Positions 32,357-44,311 are shown, counted from the first letter of the stretch. The stretch: 64,000 bases of DNA from Azospirillum picis (GCF_017876115.1 NZ_JAGINO010000025.1:43202-107201), one strand, 5' to 3'. Notes: generated by a model not told the origin, from the letters alone. A program made the numbers and translations.

Positions 32357-33715
32357 ATGCGGTACCTGCCCCTGACCGAGGCCGACCGGCAGTCGATGCT
32401 GGAGGCCATCCGCGCGGAGACGGTGGACGTCCTGTTCCGCGACGTACCCGAGGCGGCCCGTCTGGCCGGCCCGATCGGGGGCTTGCCCAACCATATGGGC
32501 GAGCTCGAGGTCGAGCGGCTGCTGGGCGCCATGGCGGCCAAGAACCTGCCGGCCGGCGCGGTGCCGAGCTTCCTCGGCGCCGGCGCCTACCGCCATCATG
32601 TCCCGGCCACCGTCGACCACCTGGTCCAGCGCGGCGAGTTCCTGACCGCCTACACCCCCTACCAGCCGGAGGTGAGCCAGGGCACGCTGCAGGTGCTGTT
32701 CGAGTTCCAGACCCAGGTCGCGCTGCTGACCGGCATGGATGTCGCCAACGCCTCGATGTATGACGGCGCCACCTCCTGCGCCGAGGCGGTGATGATGGCC
32801 AACCGCATCACCCGGCGGAAGAAGGCCATCCTGTCCGGTGGCCTGCACCCGCATTACCGCGACGTCACCACCACCGACGCCCGCTTCATCGGCTTCGAGG
32901 CGGTGGCCATGCCGCCGGCCCCGACCGGCGGCGAGGACCTGCTGGCGCTGGTCGACGACAAGACCGCCTGCGTGGTCGTGCAGAATCCCGACGTCTTCGG
33001 CCATGTCCGCGACCACAGCGATCTCGCCGCCGCCTGTCAGGCCAAGGGCGCCCTGCTGGTGGTGGTGGTGACGGAAGCGCTGTCGCTCGGCCTGCTGACG
33101 CCGCCGGGCGACATGGGCGCCGACATCGTCGCGGCGGAGGGCCAGTCCTTCGGCAACGCCCTGAACTTCGGCGGCCCCTATGTCGGGCTGTTCGCGGTGA
33201 AGGACAAGTATGTCCGCCAGATGCCGGGCCGCCTGTGCGGCGAGACGGTGGACGCCGACGGCCGCCGCGGCTTCGTGCTGACGCTCTCCACCCGCGAGCA
33301 GCACATCCGCCGCGAGAAGGCGACGTCCAACATCTGCACCAATTCCGGCCTGTGCGCGCTGGCCTTCTCGATCCATGTCAGCCTGCTCGGCGAGGCCGGG
33401 ATCACCCGGCTCGCCCAGTTGAACCACGCCAAGGCGGTGCAGATGGCCGACAGGCTGGCCGCCGTCCCCGGCGTCGAACTGCTGAACGACGGCTTCTTCA
33501 ACGAGTTCACGGTGAAGCTGCCGAAGCCGGCCGCCGCGGTGGTCGAGGACCTCGCCAAGCGCCGCATCCTGGGCGGCGTGCCGGTGTCGCGCCTCTATCC
33601 GGGCGAGATGGAGGACCTGCTGCTGGTCGCGGTGACGGAAACCAACACCGAGGCCGACATGGACGCCTTCGCGGCTGCGCTCACTGAAATCCTTGGGGCT
33701 GAGGTTCCGGCATGA
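32357..33715 (+). CDS. gcvPA: glycine dehydrogenase (decarboxylating) subunit 1
   Basis: This is the N-terminal half of a split glycine decarboxylase P protein, which decarboxylates glycine and loads H protein. Features: RYLPLTEADRQSMLEAI, FLGAGAYRHHVPATV, TPYQPEVSQGTLQVLFEFQ, SMYDGATSCAEA, and GRLCGETVDADGRRGF. 452 aa is the usual length for subunit 1. Overlap with gcvPB (ATGA at 33712) suggests coupled synthesis of the two halves. Confidence 0.97.
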   Translation: MRYLPLTEADRQSMLEAIRAETVDVLFRDVPEAARLAGPIGGLPNHMGELEVERLLGAMAAKNLPAGAVPSFLGAGAYRHHVPATVDHLVQRGEFLTAYTPYQPEVSQGTLQVLFEFQTQVALLTGMDVANASMYDGATSCAEAVMMANRITRRKKAILSGGLHPHYRDVTTTDARFIGFEAVAMPPAPTGGEDLLALVDDKTACVVVQNPDVFGHVRDHSDLAAACQAKGALLVVVVTEALSLGLLTPPGDMGADIVAAEGQSFGNALNFGGPYVGLFAVKDKYVRQMPGRLCGETVDADGRRGFVLTLSTREQHIRREKATSNICTNSGLCALAFSIHVSLLGEAGITRLAQLNHAKAVQMADRLAAVPGVELLNDGFFNEFTVKLPKPAAAVVEDLAKRRILGGVPVSRLYPGEMEDLLLVAVTETNTEADMDAFAAALTEILGAEVPA

Positions 33716-35283
33716 GCATGAACAACCAGGGCCGTCCCTCGGCCATTCCCGCCGCCAGCGCCGGGTTCGACGGCGTGACCGGCACCGTCACCGGCAACCG
33801 CGGCCTGCAGATCGAAGAACCGCTGATCTTCGAGCAGGACAGCGCCGGCCGCACCGGCGTCGACCTGCCCGAGGTGCCGAAGGTCGCCAGCCGCCTCGGC
33901 GCGGTGAAGCCGCGCGCCGGGGTCGGCTTGCCGGGTCTTGCCGAGCCGCAGGTGGTCCGCCACTACACCCGGCTGTCGCAGAAGAACTATGCGATCGACA
34001 GCGGCTTCTATCCGCTCGGCTCCTGCACGATGAAGCACAACCCGCGCCTGAACGAGAAGATGGCGCGGCTTCCCGGCTTCTCGGACGTCCACCCGCTCCA
34101 GCCCGTCAGCACCGTGCAGGGGGCGCTGGAACTGATGGACCAGTTGGCCTACTGGCTGAAGACGCTGACCGGGATGGCGGCGGTGACGCTGGCGCCGGCT
34201 GCCGGCGCCCATGGCGAGATGTGCGGGATCATGGCGATCCGCGCCGCGCACGAGGCCAGGGGTGACAAGGCCCGCACCAAGATCCTGGTGCCGGAGAGCG
34301 CCCACGGCACCAACCCGGCGACCGCCGCCGCATGCGGCTACGCCGTCGATGCCATTCCCGCGACCGCCGACGGCCGCGTCGACCTGGAAGCGCTGAAGGC
34401 CAAGCTCGGCCCCGACGTCGCCGGACTGATGCTGACCAACCCCAACACCTGCGGCCTGTTCGAGCGCGACATCATCGCCATCGCCGAGGCGGTGCATGCG
34501 GCGGGGGCCTATTTCTACTGCGATGGCGCCAACTTCAACGCCATCGTCGGGCGGGTACGTCCGGCCGACCTCGGCATCGACGTCATGCACATCAACCTGC
34601 ACAAGACCTTCTCCACCCCGCATGGCGGCGGCGGGCCGGGGTCGGGGCCGGTGGTGTTCGCGGACTCGCTGGCGCCCTACATCCCGGTGCCCTACGTCAC
34701 CCATGGGACGGACGGCTTCGCGCTGGTGGAGAACGCCGGTGACGGCCCGGCCTTCGGCCGCATGAAAGCGTTCCACGGCCAGATGGGCATGTTCGTGCGC
34801 GCCCTGTCCTACATGCTCAGCCACGGTGCCGACGGGCTGTGGCAGGCATCGTCCGACGCCGTGCTGAACGCGAACTACGTGATGGCGCGGCTGCAGGACG
34901 TGATGACGGCCTCGTTCGAAGGTCCGTGCATGCACGAGTGCCTGTTCGACGACCGCTTCCTGAAGGGGACGGGGGTCACGACGCTGGACATGGCGAAGGC
35001 CCTGATCGACGAGGGCTTCCACCCGATGACCATGTATTTCCCGCTGGTCGTCCACGGAGCCCTGCTGATCGAGCCGACGGAGACGGAGAGCAAGGCCAGT
35101 CTCGACCAGTTCGTCGACGCCCTGCGGGCGCTTGCCGAGCGGGCGAAGTCGGGAGACGCCGCCTACTTCCAGGCGGCACCGCGCCTGACCCCGCGCCGCC
35201 GGCTGGACGAGACCGCCGCTGCGCGCAAGCCGGTCCTGCGCTGGACGCCGCCGGTGGCCAAGGAGGCCGTGGCGGCGGAATAA
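33712..35283 (+). CDS. gcvPB: glycine dehydrogenase (decarboxylating) subunit 2
   Basis: This is the C-terminal half of the P protein and holds the PLP lysine (K298, in HINLHKTFSTPHGGGG). GSCTMKHNPRLNE, AHGTNPATAA, and GPGSGPVVF also match. 523 aa is normal. It pairs with gcvPA to form the active heterotetramer. Downstream, an inverted C/G-rich element (about 35297-35350) separates it from the convergent small gene. Confidence 0.97.
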   Translation: MSMNNQGRPSAIPAASAGFDGVTGTVTGNRGLQIEEPLIFEQDSAGRTGVDLPEVPKVASRLGAVKPRAGVGLPGLAEPQVVRHYTRLSQKNYAIDSGFYPLGSCTMKHNPRLNEKMARLPGFSDVHPLQPVSTVQGALELMDQLAYWLKTLTGMAAVTLAPAAGAHGEMCGIMAIRAAHEARGDKARTKILVPESAHGTNPATAAACGYAVDAIPATADGRVDLEALKAKLGPDVAGLMLTNPNTCGLFERDIIAIAEAVHAAGAYFYCDGANFNAIVGRVRPADLGIDVMHINLHKTFSTPHGGGGPGSGPVVFADSLAPYIPVPYVTHGTDGFALVENAGDGPAFGRMKAFHGQMGMFVRALSYMLSHGADGLWQASSDAVLNANYVMARLQDVMTASFEGPCMHECLFDDRFLKGTGVTTLDMAKALIDEGFHPMTMYFPLVVHGALLIEPTETESKASLDQFVDALRALAERAKSGDAAYFQAAPRLTPRRRLDETAAARKPVLRWTPPVAKEAVAAE

Positions 35284-35351
35284 GGGCTGCCGAACGGTGC
35301 CCCCTCCCTGGTTCCCCGCTCTTGGCGGGAGGGCCGGAGAGGGGGTGCCGC

Positions 35352-35567
35352 TTACTTGTCGGTCTTCTTCACGTACTTGTCGGCCTGCCGCTGCTCTTCG
35401 GCGGCTTCGCGGGACATTTCCTCGCCGATCTTCGGGTCGATGCTCTTGGCCTCCTCGATCAGGTCGCGCGCCTTGCGGGCATCGCCGTCGGCGGCCTTGT
35501 CCAGGGCCTGCTCGGCGAGGTCGTGGGCCTTCTTGTGCTCCGGACTGTCTTCGTGGCGGGTTGCCAT
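35352..35567 (-). CDS. small charged hypothetical protein (71 aa)
   Basis: This is a strongly charged, helical protein with alternating acidic and basic residues (EHKKAHDLAEQALDKAADGDARKARDLIEEAK) and a KKTDK end. I recognise no family, and there is no signal peptide. An AGGAG site lies at the proper distance before ATG 35567. It is flanked by gcvPB (convergent) and the glucan synthase gene (divergent). A long antisense frame covering the glucan synthase is in the same frame but is a shadow. Confidence 0.75.
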   Translation of the reverse strand: MATRHEDSPEHKKAHDLAEQALDKAADGDARKARDLIEEAKSIDPKIGEEMSREAAEEQRQADKYVKKTDK

Positions 35568-35783
35568 GGGTGACTCTCCTCGGTTGAGCGACTGTGTGAT
35601 CGGGACGTTTTCCAACAGGATCCGTCCGGCCGAGTTCCGGTCACCGCAGCGCACAAAAAATTTTTGAATGGCATGGAATAGGGAAGTCGGTCTGCCCGTT
35701 TGTGGGGACGTTCGATGGCGCAGCGGCCAGCGGACGGACCCGGTGGCCCAGGCCACCCTGCAACAGGGCAACGCGAACTCCCC

Positions 35784-38429
35784 ATGAGCAACCCGAAGAA
35801 CTCGATCCGGCGCGCAGCCATTGCCGCCGCCATGCTGGCCGTGACCGCCGGCCACGCGTCCTTCTGGTCCTGGCGCAATGCGCCGACGCCGGTGGGGGCG
35901 GAGCCTGGACGCATCGAATCCGTCTCCTATTCGCCCTCGGGCCGCGACTACGATCCCAACCACCAGCCGGTGGTGCCGCGCAGGGAGATCGAGAAGGACA
36001 TGACCGCCATCGCCGGCTTCGCCGACGGCGTGCGGACCTACTCGACCCTCGGCTCCCAGGGCGAGGTGCCGGAGATCGCGGTGTCGAAGGGCCTCGACGT
36101 CACGCTCGGCATCTGGCTGAGCAAGGACAAGCTGCGCAACGAGCGCGAGGTGATGCACGGCATCGCGCTGGCCAAGGAATTCCGCGGGATCAAGCGCATC
36201 GTCGTCGGCAACGAGACGCTGCTGCGCGCCGAGCTGACCGACGCCGAGCTGGCCGGCTACATCAAGCGCGTCCGCGCCGCGGTGCCGGCCGGCGTCAAGG
36301 TCGGCACCGCCGACGTCTGGTCGGAGATGGTCAAGGCCGACGCCACGGTGAAGGCGTCCGACTTCATGGGCGTCCACGTCCTGCCCTACTGGGAAGGCGT
36401 GCCGGTGTCCGACGCGCTGACCTGGATCCGCGACCGGCTCGACACCGTGCGCAAGGCGCATCCGGGCAAGCAGCTCTTCGTCGGCGAGGTCGGCTGGCCG
36501 TCGGGCGGCGAGAACTTCCACGACGCCTACCCGACGCCCGAGGCGCAGGCCGCGGTCGTCCGCGGCTTCGCCGCCGAGGCGAACGCGCTGGGCATCCACT
36601 ACAACGTCGTCGAAGCGTTCGACGGCATCTGGAAGTCGACGATCGAAGGCTCGCCGGGCCCGAGCTGGGGCGTGCTCGACGCCGATCGCCAGCCGAAATG
36701 GGCGATGACCGGCGACGTCGCCGCGCCCTACGGCGACCGCGTCGGCGCCGCCGTGGCGCTGGCCGTCGGCCTCGCGCTGTCCGCCTTCGCGGCGTTCCGC
36801 CGCCGGACCAACACCGCCTTCGCGCTGGCCGCCTCGCTCGGCGGCAACATCATCGGCTTCGCCATCGGTTCCGCCGTCGCCGGCGCCTTCGCCGAGTACC
36901 TGACCTTCGGCGCCGTCACCACCTGGGGCTCCGCCTTCGCGCTGGGCGCCCTGATGATGAGCGTCGCCTTCGCCGACCTCGTGGATGTCGCCCGCCGCCT
37001 GCTGACCGGCCGCGCCCCGGCGCTGCTGCCGCACGCCGTGCCGGAGACCGACCACAAGCCGATGGTGTCGGTGCATGTCGCCGCCTGCCGCGAGCAGCCG
37101 GACGTGCTGAATGCCACGCTGGCCTCGCTGTCGCGGCTCGACTACCCGAACTACGAGGTCGTCGTCCTGGTCAACAACACCGAGGAGGAGCATCTGGTCC
37201 GCCCGGTGGAGGAGATGTGCCGGGCGCTCGGCCCCAAGTTCAAGTTCCACTGGTACAAGAAGATCTCCGGCTTCAAGGCCGGCGCCCTGAACGCCGCGCT
37301 GCGCCACACCGACCCGGCCGCCGAGATCGTCGCCGTGCTGGACGCCGACTATACCGTGTCCCCCGACTGGCTCTCGAAGCTGGCCCCGGTGTTCGCCGAT
37401 CCGTCGGTCGGCATCGTCCAGGCCCCGCAGGAGCACCGCGACGGCCATGAGACGGCGCTGAAGGCCGCCATGACCGCCGAATACCGTCCCTTCTTCGACG
37501 TCGGCATGCAGGAGGGCCTGTCGAGCCAGGCCTTCATCTGCCACGGCACCATGATCATGCTGCGCCGTTCCGCCATGGACCGGGTCGGCGGCTGGTCGGA
37601 AGCCGGCATCTGCGAGGACACCGAACTGGGGCTGCGCATCCTGTCGGCCGGCTATCGCGCCGCCTACACCGACGAGCGCCTCGGCGCCGGCCTGGCTCCG
37701 GACAACTTCATGCAGTTCCGCAAGCAGCGTGACCGCTGGGTGTTCGGGTCGACCCAGATCGTCCGGGCCCACTGGAGGAAGTTCCTGCCGGGTGCTGGCG
37801 AACTGACCGTCGGGCAGAAGCTGGGCTACGTCACCAACTGGATCCGCTGGTGGTCGGATGCCGTCGGCCTGTTCGCCGCCGCCGCCGCCGTGGTCTGGAC
37901 CTTCGCCTCGCTGGTGCTGCCGCTGCACCTGCCGCCGGTCGCCGCCACCGCCGCGGTGCTGGGCGCCCTGGTGCTGCGTGCCGGCTCCAGCCTGCTGGCC
38001 TCGCGCTATGCCTCGGGCAACTCGTGGAGCCACAGCCTGGGCGCCTGCGCCGTCGGCATGGCGCTGTCCACCACGGTGGCGCTCGCCGTCGTCCGCGGCC
38101 TGTTCCGCAGCCAAGACGCCTTCCGGGTGACCGCCAAGGGCGGCAAGCGGACCAAGGGCGCCTTCTGCGCCCGGCCCGAGGCCTGGCTGTCCGGCGCCCT
38201 GGTCGCCGCCTCCGCCACCGCGGCACTGGTCAACCCGCTGGGCACCCTGTCGCTGGAGCTGTGGTCGGTCCTGCTGGCGGCCATGGCGGTGCCCAACCTG
38301 ATGGCCGTCTTCTTCGCGGTCGGCGACATGCTGCCGGTCCGCGAGGCCAAGCCGGCGCCGGTTCCCGCGGTCCAGCAGGCCGTTCCGGCCGGCCAGGAGC
38401 AGGGGGCGAACAGCCCGATCGCCGCCTGA
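35784..38429 (+). CDS. GH17-GT2 fusion, beta-(1,3)-glucan synthase-like (NdvB-type)
   Basis: This is a membrane enzyme joining a glycosidase and a glycosyltransferase. An N-terminal anchor (residues 8-30) precedes a GH17-like domain with IVVGNETLL (acid/base E144) and FVGEVGWPSGG (nucleophile E235). Two hydrophobic hairpins follow (~315-400). The GT2 domain starts near 430: VSVHVAACREQPDVL, VLDADYTVSPD, EDTELGLRIL and the processive QFRKQRDRW motif. More membrane segments close the protein. It resembles NdvB/NdvC glucan synthases of Bradyrhizobium and Azospirillum relatives. Its product could be cyclic glucan for osmotic adaptation or root association. The start is uncertain between 35700, 35715 and 35784. 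Confidence 0.85.
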   Translation: MSNPKNSIRRAAIAAAMLAVTAGHASFWSWRNAPTPVGAEPGRIESVSYSPSGRDYDPNHQPVVPRREIEKDMTAIAGFADGVRTYSTLGSQGEVPEIAVSKGLDVTLGIWLSKDKLRNEREVMHGIALAKEFRGIKRIVVGNETLLRAELTDAELAGYIKRVRAAVPAGVKVGTADVWSEMVKADATVKASDFMGVHVLPYWEGVPVSDALTWIRDRLDTVRKAHPGKQLFVGEVGWPSGGENFHDAYPTPEAQAAVVRGFAAEANALGIHYNVVEAFDGIWKSTIEGSPGPSWGVLDADRQPKWAMTGDVAAPYGDRVGAAVALAVGLALSAFAAFRRRTNTAFALAASLGGNIIGFAIGSAVAGAFAEYLTFGAVTTWGSAFALGALMMSVAFADLVDVARRLLTGRAPALLPHAVPETDHKPMVSVHVAACREQPDVLNATLASLSRLDYPNYEVVVLVNNTEEEHLVRPVEEMCRALGPKFKFHWYKKISGFKAGALNAALRHTDPAAEIVAVLDADYTVSPDWLSKLAPVFADPSVGIVQAPQEHRDGHETALKAAMTAEYRPFFDVGMQEGLSSQAFICHGTMIMLRRSAMDRVGGWSEAGICEDTELGLRILSAGYRAAYTDERLGAGLAPDNFMQFRKQRDRWVFGSTQIVRAHWRKFLPGAGELTVGQKLGYVTNWIRWWSDAVGLFAAAAAVVWTFASLVLPLHLPPVAATAAVLGALVLRAGSSLLASRYASGNSWSHSLGACAVGMALSTTVALAVVRGLFRSQDAFRVTAKGGKRTKGAFCARPEAWLSGALVAASATAALVNPLGTLSLELWSVLLAAMAVPNLMAVFFAVGDMLPVREAKPAPVPAVQQAVPAGQEQGANSPIAA

Positions 38430-38453
38430 TCCGTCGGCGCATCCGCAGCAGCA

Positions 38454-38498
38454 ACGGCCCCTCTCCCGCCCGTCCGGCGGGGGAGGGGCCGTCTTTTT
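38454..38498 (+). terminator. Rho-independent terminator of the glucan synthase gene
   Basis: A 17-bp stem (38454-38470 with 38476-38492, one G.U pair) has a CGTCC loop and is followed by CTTTTTC. It lies 25 bases beyond the stop codon. This is the clearest intrinsic terminator on the plus strand of the window. Confidence 0.92.
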
Positions 38499-38620
38499 CG
38501 GAGTGGTTCGGGAGTCCCACAAAGGTCAATCTTGTGGGCCGGCCTTCTTCGTGCCTACCATCGGCGGCAAAATAATCCGCGAGGCAACGCGTCCGTAACC
38601 GCCAGATCCGGGAGGCAACC

Positions 38621-39703
38621 ATGCATGTCGTCACCGCGTCCGACCAGCCGTCGCACCCGTTGCTGGCGGGGGACAGCCGTAGCCGCCTGGAACGATGGCT
38701 CGCCGCCGAGGCAGGGGCATCGCGCGTCACGGTGAGCGAGGACGGCCGCCTCGGCGGCGGCGCCATCTCCCTGAACCTCGCGGTGACCCTGGAGGTCGAG
38801 GGCGGCCCCTTCGCCGGCAGCCACGCCTGCGTGCTGCGTGCGGAGGGCGGCGGCCGCATCTCCGCCAGCATCGGCAAACTGCGCGAATTCGCCGTCCTGC
38901 GCGTCGCCTTCGAGGCGGGGGTAATGGCGCCGGAGCCGCTGATCGCCTGCGACGATCCGGCGATCCTTGGACGCGACTTCTACATCATGCGCCGCGCCGA
39001 AGGGCTGGGTGCCGGCCATGCCGTGACGCGGACGGAGGCGGCGCAGCCGGAGCTGGCGCGCGCGCTCGGCCGTCAACTCGGCCTTCTGCATCGCGTCGGG
39101 CCGGAGACGCCCGGCCTGGAGCGACTGGCCGAAGCGCCGGACTGCCCGGCGCAGGCCACGCTGTCACAGTTCCGCCAGTGGTTCGGGGAACTGGCCCGCC
39201 GCGACCCGGTCATAGCCTGGGGCCTGCGCTGGATGGAGATCAACGCGCCGGCCCCCGGTGCGGTGGTGCTCTGCCACCGCGACTACCGCACCGGCAACTA
39301 TCTGGTGAAGGACGGCGCGCTGACCGCGATCCTCGACTGGGAGTTCGCCGGCTTCAGCGATCCGATGGAGGATCTCGGCTGGTTCTGTGCGCGGTCCTGG
39401 CGGTTCCGCCGCCCCGACCGCGAGGCCGGGGGCATCGCCGACCGCGAGGATTTCTATGCCGGCTATGAGGAAACCTCGGGCCGCCGCATCGATCCGGTCC
39501 GTGTCGCCTACTGGGAAACCGCCGCCTACCTGCGCTGGGCAGCGGTGGCGGTCGAGCAGGGGAACCGCCACAGCTCCGGCGCGGAGCCGTCGCTGGAACT
39601 GGCGCTGACCGGCCGCATGCTGCCGGAAATCGAGATGGACCTGCTGCGCCATCTGCGCGCCATCGGCAGAACGGCTTCGGGCGCGGTGGAGAAGGTGGCC
39701 TGA
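38621..39703 (+). CDS. APH-family phosphotransferase (360 aa)
   Basis: This is a kinase-fold enzyme of the aminoglycoside/choline-kinase superfamily. The catalytic loop is VVLCHRDYRTGNYLV (HxDxxxxN-like), and the metal-binding DWEFAG follows (ILDWEFAGFSDPMEDLGWFC). The N-lobe has EFAVLRVAFEAGVMAPEPL. Such proteins paired with a DUF6285 protein often sit near acyl-CoA dehydrogenases and act on small alcohols or acyl-CoA precursors, so a resistance function should not be assumed. The stop overlaps the next ATG. Confidence 0.85.
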   Translation: MHVVTASDQPSHPLLAGDSRSRLERWLAAEAGASRVTVSEDGRLGGGAISLNLAVTLEVEGGPFAGSHACVLRAEGGGRISASIGKLREFAVLRVAFEAGVMAPEPLIACDDPAILGRDFYIMRRAEGLGAGHAVTRTEAAQPELARALGRQLGLLHRVGPETPGLERLAEAPDCPAQATLSQFRQWFGELARRDPVIAWGLRWMEINAPAPGAVVLCHRDYRTGNYLVKDGALTAILDWEFAGFSDPMEDLGWFCARSWRFRRPDREAGGIADREDFYAGYEETSGRRIDPVRVAYWETAAYLRWAAVAVEQGNRHSSGAEPSLELALTGRMLPEIEMDLLRHLRAIGRTASGAVEKVA

Positions 39704-40089
39704 TGCGGAACACGTCCGACGCCTGCGGCCTGCTGGAGATCGCCGCCGCCACCTTCCGGACCGACGTGCTTGCGCATGTCGCGCCCGAGGCACGCTATGC
39801 CGCCCTGATGGTCGCCAATGCGCTGGCCATCGTCGAACGGGAACTCAAGGGTGGGGACGCCGCCGGCCGTTCCATGCTGGCGGCGCTGGCGCCGTTCTAT
39901 GGCGAGGATGCCGACGACGGCCTGTCCGGCGAGGACCTGCGCCAGCGTGTCGAAGCCCTGCAGCACCGCCTGTGCATCGAGATCGCGGCGGGCGATTTCG
40001 ACCATGACGGCCGGGACCTGCTGGCGGACTCGCTGGAAGCCATGGTCCAGGCCCAACTGGGCATCTCGAACCCGAAGGCGCTGGGATAG
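39703..40089 (+). CDS. DUF6285-like protein (128 aa)
   Basis: This is a small helical protein: EIAAATFRTDVLAHVAPEARYAALMVANALAIVEREL, then DLRQRVEALQHRLC. The pairing with an APH-family kinase and the ARYAALMVANAL block match DUF6285, which has no known activity. It is coupled to the kinase gene by a TGATG-type overlap. A complex or regulatory role with the kinase is an inference. Confidence 0.7.
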   Translation: MRNTSDACGLLEIAAATFRTDVLAHVAPEARYAALMVANALAIVERELKGGDAAGRSMLAALAPFYGEDADDGLSGEDLRQRVEALQHRLCIEIAAGDFDHDGRDLLADSLEAMVQAQLGISNPKALG

Positions 40090-40231
40090 GGGCGCTGGAA
40101 CGGCCGGGGGAATGGCTGTGTACAAATCGGGACCGTTCCCGGGATGGCACGCTCCACTGGAACCGCCGCCATCTTGCGCCATATAATCGGTTCCCGTTCC
40201 GTACCCCTCTCCTGATCCGGATCGCCGCCCC

Positions 40232-42373
<2,142 letters not shown>

Positions 42374-42468
42374 GCGATTCCATCAGGGTCCGCCCGGCTT
42401 GCCGCCGGCCGGTTGCATGCCCACATTGCTGTTCCCGTGGCGTGACGCCGGTGCGAAGGAGGCATGAG

Positions 42469-43380
42469 GTGCTCGGTCCTGTCCTGAAGGGTCCGCTGGC
42501 AGCGTTGGCGCTGTTCGCCGCCTGCGCCATGGCGGTTCCGGCAGTCCAGGCGGCCGAGCGCAAGCCGGCCGCCAAGGCGGAGGCGGTCGCCGAGCTTCCG
42601 GTCCCGCCGGTGAAGGCCGCACCCGCCAAGGCTGTCTCCGGCGACTGCGAGCTCGCCGAGCAGGGCGACGCGAACGCGGCGTTCCGGCTGGCCCGCCGCT
42701 ACCTGTTCGGCAAGGGGGTGCGCAAGGACCAGCGGCTCGGCACCGCCTGGTTGCGGGCCGCCGCCTCCCGCGGGCATCCGGACGCGCGCCGGCTGGTCAA
42801 CTACGTGCCGGGCCGCATGGGCCGCATCCGTCCATGGTGCCGCCCGGGTGCCGGTCCGGTGCGGGAAGCCGGGCCGCCGCCCGCCGAGGTGGTGGCGATG
42901 GTGAATGCGGTCGCTCCCAAATACGGCATCGATCCGGCCCTCGTGCTCGCGGTGATCCAGGCCGAGAGCGCCTTCCGCACGAATGCCGTCTCGCCGAAGG
43001 ATGCCGCCGGCCTGATGCAACTGATCCCCGACACCGCGGACCGCTTTGGCGTCGGCGACGTCTTCGATCCCCGCCAGAACATCACCGGCGGCGTGAAGTA
43101 CCTGCGCTGGCTGCTGGCCTATTTCCAGGGTGACGTGACGCTGGCGCTCGCCGGCTACAACGCCGGCGAGAGGGCGGTCGACCGCTACAAGGGGGTTCCG
43201 CCCTACGATGAGACGCGCAATTACATCCGCGTCATCCGCCGCATCTACGGCAATCTCAACCATCCCTATGACGACAGCGTCGCCAATCCGTCGCCGGCCC
43301 TTCCGGCCATCCGCGACGCGGCCGCCACGCTGACCGAACAGGAATTGCCACGCCCGGCCAAATCGCCCAAGAAAGGGTGA
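42469..43380 (+). CDS. periplasmic lytic transglycosylase with Sel1-like repeat (303 aa)
   Basis: This enzyme cleaves peptidoglycan glycan strands with anhydro-MurNAc formation. A signal peptide (LALFAACAMAVPAVQA) is followed by a Sel1-like repeat (AAFRLARRYLFGKGVRKD) and an SLT domain: catalytic E in VIQAESAFRTNAVSPKDAAGLMQL, then ALAGYNAGERAV. GTG 42469 was preferred over GTG 42370 because AAGGAGG lies 6-7 bases upstream and a clean signal peptide results. It is tightly linked to uvrB. Confidence 0.9.
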   Translation: MLGPVLKGPLAALALFAACAMAVPAVQAAERKPAAKAEAVAELPVPPVKAAPAKAVSGDCELAEQGDANAAFRLARRYLFGKGVRKDQRLGTAWLRAAASRGHPDARRLVNYVPGRMGRIRPWCRPGAGPVREAGPPPAEVVAMVNAVAPKYGIDPALVLAVIQAESAFRTNAVSPKDAAGLMQLIPDTADRFGVGDVFDPRQNITGGVKYLRWLLAYFQGDVTLALAGYNAGERAVDRYKGVPPYDETRNYIRVIRRIYGNLNHPYDDSVANPSPALPAIRDAAATLTEQELPRPAKSPKKG

Positions 43381-43416
43381 CCACCCCCACAACCCGGAAC
43401 ACAGGAGTCACCGCCC

Positions 43417-44280
43417 GTGCCGATGTCCGAACGCACCGTTCTCGGCCTCAGCGCCGCCGGGTTCCACAGAGTCGCCTATACCCAGTGGGGCCGTGACGAT
43501 GCGGCGCGCACCGCCGTCTGCGTCCATGGCCTGACCCGCAACGGACGCGACTTCGACCGGCTGGCGCTGGCGCTTGCCGACGGCTGGCGGGTCGCCTGTC
43601 CCGACGTGGTCGGGCGGGGGCGGAGCGATTGGCTGCCCGCGCCCGCCCTCTACGGCTACCCGCAATACTGCGCCGACATGGTGGCCCTGATCGCCCGGAT
43701 GGGAACGGAGACGGTCGACTGGGTCGGCACCTCCATGGGAGGGCTGATCGGCATGACGCTGGCGGCCCAGGCGAACAGCCCGATCCGCCGGATGGTGATC
43801 AACGACGTCGGCCCGTTCATCGCCCAGGCGGGCCTGCAGCGCATCGCCGATTACGTCGGCAAGGATCCCGTCTTCGAGGACATCGCGGCGGTCGAAGCCT
43901 ATCTGCGTTTCATCCTGATGGGCTTCGGGACGATCAGCGACGAGTGCTGGCGCCATATGGCCGTGCACGGCGCACGGCCGCTGCCCGACGGCCGTTTCCG
44001 TCTGGCCTACGATCCCGCCATCGGCGAGGCGTTCAAGAACGGCCCGATCGCCGATGTCGACCTGTGGTCGCTGTGGGACCGTGTCCGCTGCCCCGTCCTC
44101 GTCCTGCGGGGGGCGAAGTCGGATCTGCTCAGCGCCGCAACCGCCGAGGAAATGACGCGGCGGGGACCGGGTGCGGCAGGGCTGGTGCGGGTGGTCGAGA
44201 TCGCCGGGGCCGGCCACGCGCCGTCGCTGATGTCGGACGACCAGATCGCGGTCGTCCGCAAGTTCCTGGCGGAGGACTGA
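43417..44280 (+). CDS. alpha/beta hydrolase (287 aa)
   Basis: The fold is clear: VCVHGLTRNGRDFDRL, PDVVGRGRSDW, nucleophile elbow GTSMGGL (Ser), acid residue near VLRGAKSDLLS and His in GAGHAPSLM. The enzyme resembles esterase/epoxide-hydrolase-type proteins, and the substrate is unknown. GTG 43417 is preceded by AGGAG; ATG 43423 is also possible. It follows the transglycosylase gene by 36 bases. Confidence 0.87.
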   Translation: MPMSERTVLGLSAAGFHRVAYTQWGRDDAARTAVCVHGLTRNGRDFDRLALALADGWRVACPDVVGRGRSDWLPAPALYGYPQYCADMVALIARMGTETVDWVGTSMGGLIGMTLAAQANSPIRRMVINDVGPFIAQAGLQRIADYVGKDPVFEDIAAVEAYLRFILMGFGTISDECWRHMAVHGARPLPDGRFRLAYDPAIGEAFKNGPIADVDLWSLWDRVRCPVLVLRGAKSDLLSAATAEEMTRRGPGAAGLVRVVEIAGAGHAPSLMSDDQIAVVRKFLAED

Positions 44281-44311
44281 CCCCCACCGGGAGTGCCGTG
44301 ACGGCCGGGGA

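Noticed and set aside
35352..38522. A 1056-codon minus-strand frame opposite the glucan synthase gene
   Set aside because: It is an antisense shadow with no domain; only its last 71 codons match the small charged gene at 35352-35567.
38621..39703. Aminoglycoside resistance gene
   Set aside because: The kinase fold is shared by many metabolic enzymes, and the DUF6285 neighbour points to metabolism rather than resistance.
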